From the NCBI GenBank assembly GCA_037042915.1, contig CM073193.1, forward strand, positions 8,432,001-8,496,000: 64,000 bases of DNA. The letters run 5' to 3'. This document shows positions 41,839 to 52,607 of the stretch, piece after piece. The first letter of the stretch is position 1, and every line of letters starts with the position of its first letter. The position numbers were made by a program, and so were the translations under genes. Below the pieces are notes generated by a model. The model saw only the letters and a list, made by a program, of their open reading frames with translations. It had not been told where the DNA came from and searched no databases. This stretch comes from Auricularia sp. M13 (taxonomy: Eukaryota > Basidiomycota > Agaricomycetes > Auriculariales > Auriculariaceae).

Positions 41839-44174
41839 CTTGATCGCAGGCAAAGGCGAAACAGGTTCCCGCGGGGGGAAAGCGCTGGCTGGCGAGGGGG
41901 CCGAAGGGGGAGGGTTTCAGGCACCTTGGCTTCTCCCCCGCCCCCGCCCGCGCGATTTTTGTACTCCAGTCGCACACACACACGCGGACGGATGTCCAAC
42001 CAACCCCCCAACATTTGCGCGACGCAAATTGATCGACAGAACCGAACCCGCCCCCGCGTCAATTCGCAAGATTCCAGATTGCAGATTCGCCAGATAGATG
42101 CTTCATGTGCCAACAACGTTCCGATCCCCACCCACACCACACCACGCCCGCTCACCTGGCCTGCCTGGAGACGTCGGCTGCTCTCTGGCAGCTCCAGGAA
42201 TCTAGATGGAGATGCAGAATCGCGATTCGCTCGACGTTTGCCTGAACCTTCTGATTTGCTGCTCGCGACACAGGCGCCCGCGTTTTCCCAAGCGGCCCGG
42301 CGCGCGGGGTGTCAGGCGTGCTGCTTAAATCAGACGTTTGGCCCGCGGCCAAGCTCTGGGTGGATCCACTGCACACGCCTGCTCTGCATTCAGCAGCCTG
42401 GCAGGCGCTAGCGGCCTGCGAGAACCCCCATCCCATGCCACACCCCCCTCGCTCTGCTCCATCTGTCCAGCCTTCCGCTTCTCGGGCTTGATACCGCAAC
42501 TGCATTGGAGATCAGACTTTCGTGCTTGCCTGGTGTGGTCGTCTTCGCGCTCGGAGCTTCTGCCGGCTCAACTTCCAGGCAAGATCGACACGCCAAACGC
42601 GAAACGCTCAAAGTGAAATCTACGCCCTGCTCCCTACTCTCTCCCCCTCTCGCGCTTATGTCAAACATCCTGCTCTCCTTGTCGCATATTTCCTGCTCAT
42701 CGACTCGGAGAGGGTTTCATCCAGCCGCGCAATCGCGGGTGGGTGGGTTCTCGCCGCGCGCGCACGCCCGAGCGCCTGCAGGCATCTTTCCACTGGCAAC
42801 AGACATCTTCCTTCCCTCGCCCGGCTTCGTCTTCTCAACCGGAAAATCGGGGCAAATACGAGCCCCGTGGGCTGCCACATAGACCAGGAACTGAGGAAGC
42901 GCGTGCGGTTTGGCGCCCGCGGCGCTTGTTGCCATCCTGAGCGCGTCCCGCGCGCGATGCCTGCCAGTGCTCACCTGCTGCGCTCACCTGTCTGCTGTCG
43001 CGAACTCAATCGATCCGGATCCGCGTGATAGTGCCTGCATGATCACGGACGCAGGGCCATTCGAAATCCCTGCACCGACGCCGACGCCGCCTGTAGATCC
43101 ACCCCCACCCCTCGCTGCAGCCCTGCACGCACCGTCAGTTAGCGTTCACTGCGCCCGCGCTCCGAGTCCAGTCCTCGACAAGCAAGCAAGGGGCCTGACG
43201 TGGACGTTCGGCGGATTAGTACGCCTGGCGCTGCGGGAGGAAAGCCAGGACCTCGCTCTGGCGGTTAATTACCACATCCTCAGCACGGTGCTCCGTCAGT
43301 GCAGGAGTCAAACCTACGGCAAAGTAGGGTGGGGATGCCGTCCATTCCATGGGAGATTTCCGCGCTCGCCTCTCCCCCCTCGCCCTTTTCCCTTTCTCAG
43401 GCTCGGCGTCAGGGAGCGCATTTCGCGGGCTGCTACTACTACTGCCCTGTCAGGATCCGGGCGGACGCTACTCGTACGAACTGTAATCCTGCCCGCTCGA
43501 GGGTGCCTCGACGACTCGTGACGGCGGGGGCCGCGAGATATGCTTTGGCGTTTGGCTGCTACCCTGGCGCTCGAGTCTGGCAGCGCTGTCGTCCTGTAGC
43601 GATTCTCCATAGGCAGTCTAACAGGGCTGGCGGCGTCTCGCTCTTATGTACTGCTTGCTGAGGATGCAGTATGCAATGGGACGCCCGACGCCGCGGTGAG
43701 GTCATCCGCATTACATTGCGTTCTCCCCCAAGCTCCCGTTTTCTCAGACTGAGTGCCGCGGCGGAGCACCGGCGCGCGTGCGCTGGCATCAATCCCATCC
43801 CGAATTCTTTTTGGCGCTCAGGATGCCAGGATGCCCAGGATGAGGACGCACGGCGTGCCGCCGTCCGCCCGAGTAGGTGCAGCGCGGTGCCTTTGCTGCT
43901 TCGAGGCTTCGCAAGCTTTGGGGCCAGGGAAGCGATTCGCATGCCGCAGCGTACACACGCCACTGCACTCTACGCTCTTGCAGTATCATATCGTATCATA
44001 TCATATCAGATTAGCGCCCCGCCAACATCGATGCGTGCCACTGCTACGCTATCAGGCTCGCGTTCCCTTCTCAGGCCTGCACGCCCGTCGCCATGCGCAA
44101 TTCTACGCGCCGGTGATGTAGCGTGCCGCTGGCAGTGATATTCTCACCTCGGGCTCTTTCTTTCCTGCGCGCTC
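41839..44174. other. Intergenic stretch, no gene recognised
   Basis: Amidase promoter side, then about 2.3 kb without conserved coding. Open frames (for example 42910-43521 plus, 43559-43963 minus) have no recognisable content. A short ATATC/ATCAT repeat lies at 43985-44010. Confidence 0.4.
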
Positions 44175-45574
44175 TGACAGAAAAATAGCCAATGAAGTAT
44201 CAAGACTGTTCAGCCATTTTGAAGGTCTCAGATGTGGTCCGGCCTTATGGGAGTGTATCTGGCCTGAGCAGGCCTGACCCGGCGCCCATACACTACTTGA
44301 TCCGGCCTGATCTGGCGCATCTGCCGGATCCGGCCGGAGCAGACTCGTTCTGTCGAAGCCTCAGCGTCAGGCATGTTTCAATGATCTGACCTGCTTTGGC
44401 CTGCGCCCATGGAGCAAGCTCGAACAACCTTAGACTGTTGTGGCACTAAGGTTAGGTGTTTTGGTGTCAAATGCCGTGCATTACAGCATACCGGCTGCAC
44501 ACAGTGTTTATTTTGCATGCTGCGGCCAGGTGTAGCTGGGATCTTTGAGCTCAATGCCGGCTTGAATATGCTGCCCTGTAACAAGGCGCGGTGCTGACCA
44601 CCAACGCGAAGCGCAATTCCCAGAGTGGAGCATGACATCATAAACCAATGCTACAGGCTGAGGCCAACTCTTGTACAGTGCCACAGCTCTTTATGGCGTG
44701 CGGCGCTGTTGACACTAGGCCCAGAGAGCACAGTTCTGAGCCTCAGTGTAGCCGGTGAGTGTGTGAGATGTTATTTGCTCGGCGTTTGTCTCATGATCAT
44801 ATTGCACAAGTTCAGGTCAAGTTCATTGGACACTTTAGTCTAGCTGTTAGTGTGCACGCAGCTTAACGCTTATGTCGCGAGTTCGATTCCCAACACTGGC
44901 CTTTTGTAAAAAGATGTAGTAGTGTACTTCCTAGCTGAGCTTGCGATGTGTACCCGGACTTCAGATTATAATAAGGTAGTGCACGGACTTCTAGTTAATT
45001 AGATAGTATAGTTAATTAGATAGTATAGTACCCCTTCTAGTTAATTAGATAGTATAGTACACGCTTAGATCATTCAAATAGTAGGTAGCACGGACTTCTA
45101 GTTAATTAGATAGTATAGTTAATTAGATAGTATAGTACCCCTTCTAGTTAATTAGATAGTATAGTACACGCTTAGATCATTCAAATAGTAGGGCAGTGTG
45201 AACAAGAATACAACGTACAAGTAAACTGCGAGGTAATACAGGTGCAAGCGAGAGAAGAAAGCGAGTTAACATTTTGAACATTTTTATATATCTGACAGTA
45301 TTCGATGGTCATCCGAATCCCCCCTGAGCGGCAATATCAGGCCTGCTCAACCTGGGAGAGCGTATCTGGCCTGAGCAGGCCCGAGCAGGCCTGACCTGCC
45401 GCATCTGGCCGATCCCGGCCGATCCCGACTGCGCCGCCGCGCCAGGCATTTGGGCGGTATATCATGCAGGACGTTATCCTGATCCGCTCATATGGAGCGG
45501 ATGCACAGACACGACCTGGTCTGGGGGTATCGGAGCAGATCTCGTCTGATATTCGATTGGCTATTTTCCTGTCA
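44175..45574. mobile_element. 1.4-kb non-autonomous element with terminal inverted repeats
   Basis: Left end TGACAGAAAAATAGCCAAT (44175-44193) pairs with the right end ATTGGCTATTTTCCTGTCA (to 45574); 22 of 26 terminal bases match. No transposase is encoded. Inside, GTATCTGGCCTGAGCAGG occurs near both ends in direct orientation (44255 and 45362). A 107-bp tandem duplication lies at 44981-45191, and a Pol III box-B-like word (GTTCGATTCCC) at 44883. I found no convincing target-site duplication. Confidence 0.6.
44981..45191. repeat. 107-bp unit in two tandem copies, each with 18-bp subrepeats
   Basis: Copies start at 44981 and 45088 with GCACGGACTTCTAG. They are almost identical. Each contains three copies of TTAATTAGATAGTATAGT. 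Very AT-rich compared with its surroundings. Confidence 0.9.
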
Positions 45575-47018
45575 TCATCTCGCTCTCGCAATTCGCTCGC
45601 CATGTCTAATCAATTGCTATAAGCGCCGAAGAGATCTCAGGCTGCGCAGGGCGATTTTCAAACAGCTGCCATAGCTAGCTCTCTCACTGACCATGGCGCA
45701 ACCCACAATCGCATCCCATCCTCATCTCACCTCATCTCGTCGCTGCCATCCATTCAGCACACAGCGCCAAGCTGACCAAGGTTTCCCTGCCCACGGAGCT
45801 CAGCGCTCATCTGAGTCTGACAGCGGACAACTCGAGGGTAATGGCAGACTCAAGGTTTATTAGTACATCAACATGCCAGAGCCCGGCTCTCCGCATCCCC
45901 CTCATTCCCATCGCCCAACCCCCCATGTCTATCTCAGGAATATTGCAGCGTCAGCGTGACTGGCCGACGCGGCCTAGACCTCGACTCGTACCTCAGGCTA
46001 CTCTACTCCGCATCGCAATCGCCATCGCGCCCTGCACGCCTGCCGCCACCCGCCCCTCATGCTCCCCGCCCAAGCTTTTCTCGCCATTTACCACGACGGG
46101 CAGTACTTAGCCATACGCAGGCAAGCGCAGTTTACCGCCTGATGATTGGTGGCTGACCATTCACGAGAGGAGGCCGCGGGCGCAGACGGCGCCTGCGTCC
46201 GCCGGCACCGGATCGACTTCGACGTGGACTCGGACCTCTGCGAGCGCGAGCGGTGCCTGTGGCGTGTAGCTGGCCCCGGTGCACTGGGAACGGGCACGGG
46301 CACGGGACCGGGGTGGATTTACCCCCCGCTCACCGTAACGGGTTGGCAGCTAGCACTGTAAGGGCTGAGCATCATGCATCATAATCTATTGCAGGTTACC
46401 GTACCTATGCCGGATTTGTTACTTACTTAACGGGCAAGCAGTCACTACGTGGGAACATTCAATTATGTTAATATTCCGCGGGAGTGTCCGGGTCCTAAAG
46501 GGCAAGGATGACAACAAGACCACAGTTGTCAGCTGTCAGTTGTCGGACGGTTGACAGGTCGACTTTTTGGGCTCACGGGAAACCATGTGAGCACGCCAAT
46601 GATTTGCTCTGTCCACGGTATTATGACGTTTTGAGCTTATTGGCGTGGACCTGTGGCCAGCCAGTTGAGTGGGAATTACATGCGTTCCTAGGGCCATTGC
46701 CAAACTTATGAGATCACACCTTGCGTTGCGCTGCATGTTGCACTGGCAAAGTTTTCGTGACTTGGTGACCATGGCCAGCCTATGAGAATCGCAACCGTGC
46801 CGTCCAGGGAGTCGCGAGGGGACCAACGGGATGAGATCATTCCTCGGGCTGCGTTTGCCCGCTGCCGCTTGCTGCAGATGATGAGCCGCGGACTAGCTGA
46901 TGATGAACGAATCCGGTTGCTGTATATATGCATGGTGGTGGATATCAGGGTCGTAAAACAGATGAAGGCTCGCCGCTCAGCGAGCAATACACAGCGTTCA
47001 AATATGAACTGCATGATG
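45575..47018. other. Intergenic stretch, no gene recognised
   Basis: Right flank of the inverted-repeat element and 3' flank of the C2 gene. No conserved coding or clear repeat seen. Confidence 0.4.
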
Positions 47019-48219
47019 TCAATTGTACGCACCAGGGACCGACGGGTCCCCGTCCTCAGACGCCAACCTGCGCGCGAACTCGGCGTCCGCCTCCTCCGCG
47101 CGCAGCCGGTCGACGTCGATGCCATCCGCGCGCGCCAGCTCGGCCGCCAGGCGTGCGTCCTCGGCCTCCTGCGCCGCCCTACTAAGCGCCGACTGCTGCT
47201 GTTGTTGCCGGACGTGCCCCGGCCGCAGGATGGACGGCACGGCCTGCAGTGCGGGCTGCTGTGCGGAGCGCGCAGGTGCTGGGGCGGGGGCGGTGAGGAA
47301 GTCGTCGACGGAGGGCGGGGGGCGGTAGGGGATTGCGCCGGCGGGCGGCTCGGACGGCACGGGACGCGGCTTGGACGAGGAGCCAGGTGATGCTGCGTGC
47401 GGCCGCAGGCCCGCGGGGATCTGGTCGGCCGGCGCTGGCGCAGGTTGGGGTTTGGGTTTGGGCGCGGGCGCGGGCCGTTCGTATGGTGCTGGCGGGAGGC
47501 CGCCGGGCTTCGTCTTCGGCGACGGTCGTTGATATGGCGCGGGTGCCTGGCCAGGGACCGCTAGAGTTGAGCTGGGAGGCAGGTTCTGCGGGGTGTGCGC
47601 TGGCGACGGCGTCTTGGGCGGCGTCTGTGGCGGCCGCCACAGTCGGTCTGAGGGATGCAGCTTGGATGGCCGACGTGCAAGGGGCGGTGCCTGTGTAAAG
47701 CGTTGAGTACTCAGTGCCAGTACTTAGCATGATGCAGCTTACCGCAGAATAAAAGGTCATTTCGAGGTACACCTCGCCAACATCGCGCCCGTTGCGCGTC
47801 AGCTTGACCCAATCTACACGGACTTAGGAGCGAATCGCGCGGACATGCTCGCTGCTCACCGTCGAACTCGCCCTTGGCCAGGGTGCCGGCGACGTCGACC
47901 TCGGCCTCGCCGATAAGATCATCGATTTTGTGCTCTTTCGTGAACACCGAGATCTTGAGCAGCCGCTTAACCTCGTTTGACTCGGAGACGGGGAACCGGA
48001 ATTCGTCGTCCCAGACTGGATGCTGGCCGCCGCGCTCGTCGACCTTGGTGCGCTGCCCGCCGCCGTCGAACCGGACGATGCAATATGGATCCTGTTTCCA
48101 GAGCGACTTGTTCGGCAGGTTGCGCTGCGTGACCATCAGCCGATATGCTCTATGCGTTTGAGTGTGGTGCTCACCGCCTTGAGGACGACGACTACGAGCG
48201 TGCCCAGGTTTTTGGACAT
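47019..48219 (-). CDS. C2-domain protein, Inn1/Fic1-like with proline-rich tail
   Basis: Exons 48219-48175, 48124-47860, 47813-47743 and 47690-47019 give 350 aa with exact phases. The C2 domain fills residues 1-127: LGTLVVVVLKARNLPNK, DPYCIVRFDG, HPVWDDEFRFPV, LLKISVFTKE, DDLIGEAEVDV, DWVKLTRNGRDVGEVYLE. The tail is strongly Pro-rich (PSPAHTPQNLPPSS, PAPYERPAPAPKPKP), suited to SH3 binding, and ends in an Ala/Arg/Glu helix. This order matches fungal Inn1/Fic1 ingression proteins, which link membrane to the cytokinetic ring through SH3 partners. The role here is by family analogy. No motif for lipid hydrolysis. Confidence 0.8.
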
Positions 48220-48577
48220 TGTGTCGTGCAAAGCGGATCGGAGATGACGCAGGGGTGTGGCGGTGCTGAACGGCGCTTGATCCAGGAATGTCCGATCTTA
48301 TGCAATCCTTGCCCATCCGCAGAACGCCCATGGAGCGGCCTTCTCAGGCTTCTGCCAGACAGCGGCTCAGACTGACAGCAAACTCTCGTGATTCTGCGCA
48401 GCTCTTGTTATTTGCCAAACTGGCCGCGTACCACACCTAGACAGGTCGTGTCGGAGGTTTCCGCAGTGCGAGCCCAGAACTTACCGACTGGCGGTGCCTC
48501 AGGGAAACCATCGTCCATGAGAGTCTGCGTCATGCCTCCAGGCGTAAAGTGAGCGTTCTCAGCCATCGCAACTCGAA
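48220..48577. other. C2 gene promoter region
   Basis: Lies between the C2 gene start and a truncated secreted-protein exon. No other gene seen. Confidence 0.35.
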
Positions 48578-48660
48578 ATGCGCTTCTCCTCAGCCTTTGC
48601 CCTCGTCTCCGCCGCTCTTCCTGCCTCGGGGTCGACTCGGCTTATATTATCAATTCTATT
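48578..48660 (+). pseudogene. Signal-peptide exon of a lost secreted protein gene
   Basis: ATG 48578 opens MRFSSAFALVSAALPASG, closely similar in start and pattern to the signal peptide of the secreted protein at 24702 (MRFASLFTAVAVATVPAQ). After about 20 codons the sequence runs straight into the 3' flank of F-box copy 2 and stops at about 48673. No cysteine-rich exons follow. Confidence 0.5.
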
Positions 48661-51090
48661 TAACATAGATTAGATGGTGTCAAGATTGTTAGAGAGCGAA
48701 GCTTTCAAGAGTGTTCTAAACGTCGACGTGGACGTCTGCCGGTTCGGGCGAAAAGTGCGGCTCAATGACGAGCTCGTCGAGCAACGCCTTTAATCGCTGA
48801 ACTTCCGCGCTATGTTGCGGCTCGAAGAGCTTGACATTTTGCAGCACCAAGGTAAGGCGACGGTCTGAGCGGAGGTGCCAGGTAAGGAATGTTGCGATGT
48901 CATAAGCGGAAACGACAAGCGGCGGGCCACCAGAGCGTGGTGGCCGACCAGTCCGCGGGTCCACGCATGGGTCCTTGAATGCCAGCTTCAGCGTGCGAAG
49001 CCCCGGGAGGTACCAAGCGTTGCCCGCGTGGAGCGAAAGAAAGAATAGCCCCACGGCACCAGTGGTGTCGCGCATGGAAAGCACCGGGTGCTCCAGCACG
49101 ACGGTGAGCGTGTGCAGGTCCGGCATATCGGGGGAGTACTCTCTGGGCCACATCCTCTCCACGATTGTTAAGTGGCACAGCGAGCGGAAAAGCGGGGCCA
49201 GGGGTACGAGAGAGTGCAGCTTGAAAACCGCGGCGCGGGCCTTGCCTGCTGACGTGCGAGCGACGGCCGTCACAACAAACGCCCTTGCCGATTTGCGACA
49301 GTCGTGTAAATCGAGCTCCTGAATTCCACACTCGAGAGCCGAGGCCATGAACCATGCGGCCGCGTCGACTCTATCGACGATGGAGATGAACAGATGTTTC
49401 GGATCCCGGCAGTGAATATGCGCCAAGAACGCCTGGATAGTGAATATCGAGGTGTCCCCTAAATTGAACTTGATAGCCATGTGCTGACTCTGAAGCATCG
49501 AATCCAGAGGCACAGGCCCCGCCTCGTCTACCTGAAAATACTCGATGTCGAGAGCCAGAAAACGCAGTTGGGGGCAGCATAGGAGCGCAGCGACGAGTGA
49601 CGATTCCTCCAGAGACCAAGCTTTGAGTGTGAAGCGCTCGATATTACGCAGCGGCGACCACGTAGGTAGCGGTGGCTGAAAATTGGTGAGAAGCAGCTGC
49701 TGCAGCCGAGGTGCATCGCCAGAGAAGAGGTTGTCTGGAAGAGGACAGACGACGGGGCCACCTAATGCTTCGCGCTCCGAATATGCTTCGATGGAAAGCT
49801 TCGACAAGCATGGCGCCGGCATGGTCAACGCATTCCGCAAGTCCCGCGTCAAAATGTGGTGATGCACGTCCAGTTCGAGCGAACGTATATGATACATGTG
49901 CAACAGCAATGAATCCGCGAGCCGAGCGTCCGCCCAAGGCATATGGGAACGAAAATATAGACTGACTGGTGCTGGTTCGGCTCGAGCGAGGCGCCATTCA
50001 AGCTCGAGACCAACCTGCGGTGATAGGCGGTATCTGTTATCAATGTTGATTTTGGACCAGAGTGCAGAGTTTCCCATCGCCACAGAGCGCCAGTGGCGGC
50101 AGACGCTGGCCAGAGTGAGCTGTTCCTCGATGTTGTCTGCCGCCCCTGTCGCCGCGAAAATCATGCACAGAACCTCGACGGGAAGTGTGTTGACAGGATT
50201 GAGACAGTTGTACTGTTTGCCAATGCCCACGTGAACGCAGTCAATCCAGCGGTGCATGTTGCACACCAGCAAGTCAAGATGCTCGACGACTGCGGCGGAC
50301 CACGTCCATGGGATGTATTGACCGTCGGCCTGGAAGCCTGCGGCATCCATCATGTCGTCGAGAACGAAGGCCCTGAAGTCATCGAACGTCAGGGCCTTGC
50401 GCATCTGGGCCGGCGTGTGGCAGCGTGTGGCGCACGAGGACTTCACTCAGGAGGAAGAGAAAAAGAAGCAGCTCCGGATGAAAACCGACTGTGATCCGCC
50501 TGCTTATCTGAATCCTCACCTCACCGACCCACTCTTCGAAGGCGGCTGGTGCACAAGCAGCTATTGCCAGTAATGCAGTTCTTTTGCACCACTCTCAGAT
50601 GAATTTTCTCTCGCAGCTCGAATGGCACGCAAATCTTATCCGCTCGCATTTCCTTCAAGTTCTCCAAACTAAGATTCCTCATTGTCACTCCTTTCTTGAC
50701 GTTCTTCAAGTGTAATATGGATTGTGCGACTTTTTATGACTTAACAACGCCTCGCTACTGGTACTCATCCTGGGTGCACCGACTCTGCCTTCGATCGCAG
50801 CGCGTTCAATCGCATCTGGTGCGAGAGACGGTATACTCCAACCCACCTTCCTGCTCCGATGCTTGGTCTGAATGACAGTCAGTATGTAGACGACGCGCTG
50901 TGGGACTGCACGCCCAGGGTTTATTGCCACGCTGTTGCCACTGCGTCCGGCGGCACGCAGCACCGCACCCGGATGTTTACTTGTCCCCTTCACTTTCCTC
51001 CTGCGGATGAGTCGGCGATCATCCGAGCTTGCTGGCCATGAGCGCTTGATGGGTCCGTGCCAGCTCGATGTCCATATTCCTTGAGGCACT
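48660..51090 (-). repeat. Segmental duplication copy 2, inverted
   Basis: Inverted homologue of 25220-27695, including the F-box gene, about 55 bases of 3' flank (ending near CTAATCTATGTT) and roughly 0.7 kb of 5' flank. The flank is more diverged than the coding part. Confidence 0.85.
48716..50404 (-). CDS. F-box protein, copy 2
   Basis: Single exon of 562 aa from ATG 50404, the same length as copy 1 at 25949. F-box at about residues 70-119 (NPVNTLPVEVLCMIF, VCRHWRSVAMGNSALW). Scattered substitutions relative to copy 1 (for example AAGFQADGQY versus AAGFQADGQD; CRLSPQ-type changes in the linker) leave the frame intact, so both copies look functional. Substrate-recruiting role in an SCF ubiquitin ligase is by family; the Leu-rich remainder would bind substrate. 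An in-frame ATG 14 codons upstream-type extension exists but is not shared with copy 1. Confidence 0.87.
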   Translation of the reverse strand: MRKALTFDDFRAFVLDDMMDAAGFQADGQYIPWTWSAAVVEHLDLLVCNMHRWIDCVHVGIGKQYNCLNPVNTLPVEVLCMIFAATGAADNIEEQLTLASVCRHWRSVAMGNSALWSKINIDNRYRLSPQVGLELEWRLARAEPAPVSLYFRSHMPWADARLADSLLLHMYHIRSLELDVHHHILTRDLRNALTMPAPCLSKLSIEAYSEREALGGPVVCPLPDNLFSGDAPRLQQLLLTNFQPPLPTWSPLRNIERFTLKAWSLEESSLVAALLCCPQLRFLALDIEYFQVDEAGPVPLDSMLQSQHMAIKFNLGDTSIFTIQAFLAHIHCRDPKHLFISIVDRVDAAAWFMASALECGIQELDLHDCRKSARAFVVTAVARTSAGKARAAVFKLHSLVPLAPLFRSLCHLTIVERMWPREYSPDMPDLHTLTVVLEHPVLSMRDTTGAVGLFFLSLHAGNAWYLPGLRTLKLAFKDPCVDPRTGRPPRSGGPPLVVSAYDIATFLTWHLRSDRRLTLVLQNVKLFEPQHSAEVQRLKALLDELVIEPHFSPEPADVHVDV

Positions 51091-51397
51091 GAACCGAGAA
51101 TGCCCGCTTATAACTTCATACCGCCTACTGTACCTCAGGCCTCAGGAATCTGGTATGTACCACTTGCGACTGTACGCCGACCTTCGCAACCTCATCGCTT
51201 TCTTGGCACCGCAGCCGTCGCGCCGGTGCTGCCTGATATGGGCCGCGCAGCGTGATTCATGCCATTTGAATTTCGGGCGCCTATCAGCGACGGTTGCCTA
51301 TAAAGGTGCTCTAACCGCGTGCATCGTCACGTCAGTTCCCTTTCTTCACTTCCTCTTCGTTGACCTCGATTATCTTTTCCTTCGCCCGCTCTTGACC

Positions 51398-52160
51398 ATG
51401 TTCTTCAAATCCTCTCTCCTTGCGGTCGCTGTCGCGCTTTTCCCCAGCGCACACGCCTTCTCCGGCAAGACCTGCAGAATCATGCCCCTTGGCGGTGCGT
51501 ACGCTCCGTAATCGCAGTGTGCTTAGTCTCATAAGACTCTCAGCATCAATCACAAACGGCGTTGGCAGCAGCCACGGCAATGGGTACCGCGACGACCTGT
51601 ACAACTTCCTCGAGAGGGACGGCAACGTCGTGAACATGGTCGGCTCGCAGAAGGCCGGCGACTTCCACCACCCGCACAATGAGGGCTACCCGGGCGCGAT
51701 CATCACCGAGGTCAACGCGCACGGCCAGGACGCGATGCCGTACTACCGCCCGAACATCGCGACCATCCTCGTCGGCACGAACGATGCGAACCGCAAGATT
51801 GACCCTGCTGGGATGCCCGACCGCCTGTACAAGCTCATCGACGATGTGCTGAACTGGCCGTGGCTTACCATGGTCGTTGTCGCTACGCTCCCGCCGAACG
51901 CGAACCCCGAGGGCAACGCTATCATCGACCAGTACAACGCCGCCCTGCCCGGCGTCGTCCAGCGATTCAACGACCAAGGCCGCTGGGTCGTCCTGGCCGA
52001 CATCCACTCCGTCGTCGGACTCGGTGACCTGGTCGACGGCACGCACCCCAACGACGCCGCGTACGAGCGCATGGGCCGCAAGTTCTACGAGGCCATTCAG
52101 GTCGGCGAGTCTAGGGGCTGGCTTGCGGACGTGTACGGCCCGCCGCCCGTGCAGGATTAA
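51398..52160 (+). CDS. Secreted SGNH hydrolase (GDSL-type esterase)
   Basis: Exons 51398-51494 and 51544-52160 give 237 aa with exact phase. The signal peptide MFFKSSLLAVAVALFPSAHA is followed by the block I motif RIMPLGASITNGVGSS, assembled across the intron. Block III is ILVGTNDANRK (G-x-N-D), and block V is DGTHPNDAAYERMG (D-x-x-H). These supply the nucleophile Ser, oxyanion-hole Gly/Asn and catalytic Asp/His. Block I has Ala where GDSL enzymes usually have Asp, a variant the splice site creates and which I believe also occurs in other fungal SGNH esterases. Closest to carbohydrate-esterase family 3-like enzymes; likely deacetylates plant polysaccharide, but substrate is not proven. Confidence 0.85.
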
Positions 52161-52607
52161 TGAGCTATCTTGAGTAATTTATTGGTTGATCTTGCAACCT
52201 GGCTTGCTTTCTATGACCCTGCTGCGCCTTTCATCGCGGAAGTGTCTCAGCAAGTCTTTACAGCACCTGAAAGTCGCGGTCCACGCAGTCTGCCGCGTGT
52301 TCTCGGCGTACTTGGGACGATGCTGTACCACATCAATCTTTTGTCGGATTGGGACATCCCCGATGCATGCCGGCGCCCGACTGTGGGCATCCGGATGCTC
52401 ACTCGACGATCAGTCGGAAGCATGGCCGAGAGCGTCACGATCCTAGCTACGCAGTAGAACTTAGAAGGGTTTCTGAGAAATATGGCTACAGTATATCACG
52501 TATACTTGAAGTGGTCAAACTGAGCAAAAGCGAAAAGAAGTGGCGTCGCAGTGGCCGGGCAGACATTTAAAACCTCTCGCTCTTACCCACAACGTGCAGG
52601 ACAGCAA
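52161..52607. other. Intergenic, nothing recognised
   Basis: Between the SGNH hydrolase and the F-box pseudogene. No coding content or repeat identified. Confidence 0.35.

Noticed and set aside
44841-44900. Possible tRNA gene
   Set aside because: Box A and box B-like words are present, but the T-stem and acceptor stem do not pair, so it is at most a tRNA-derived remnant.
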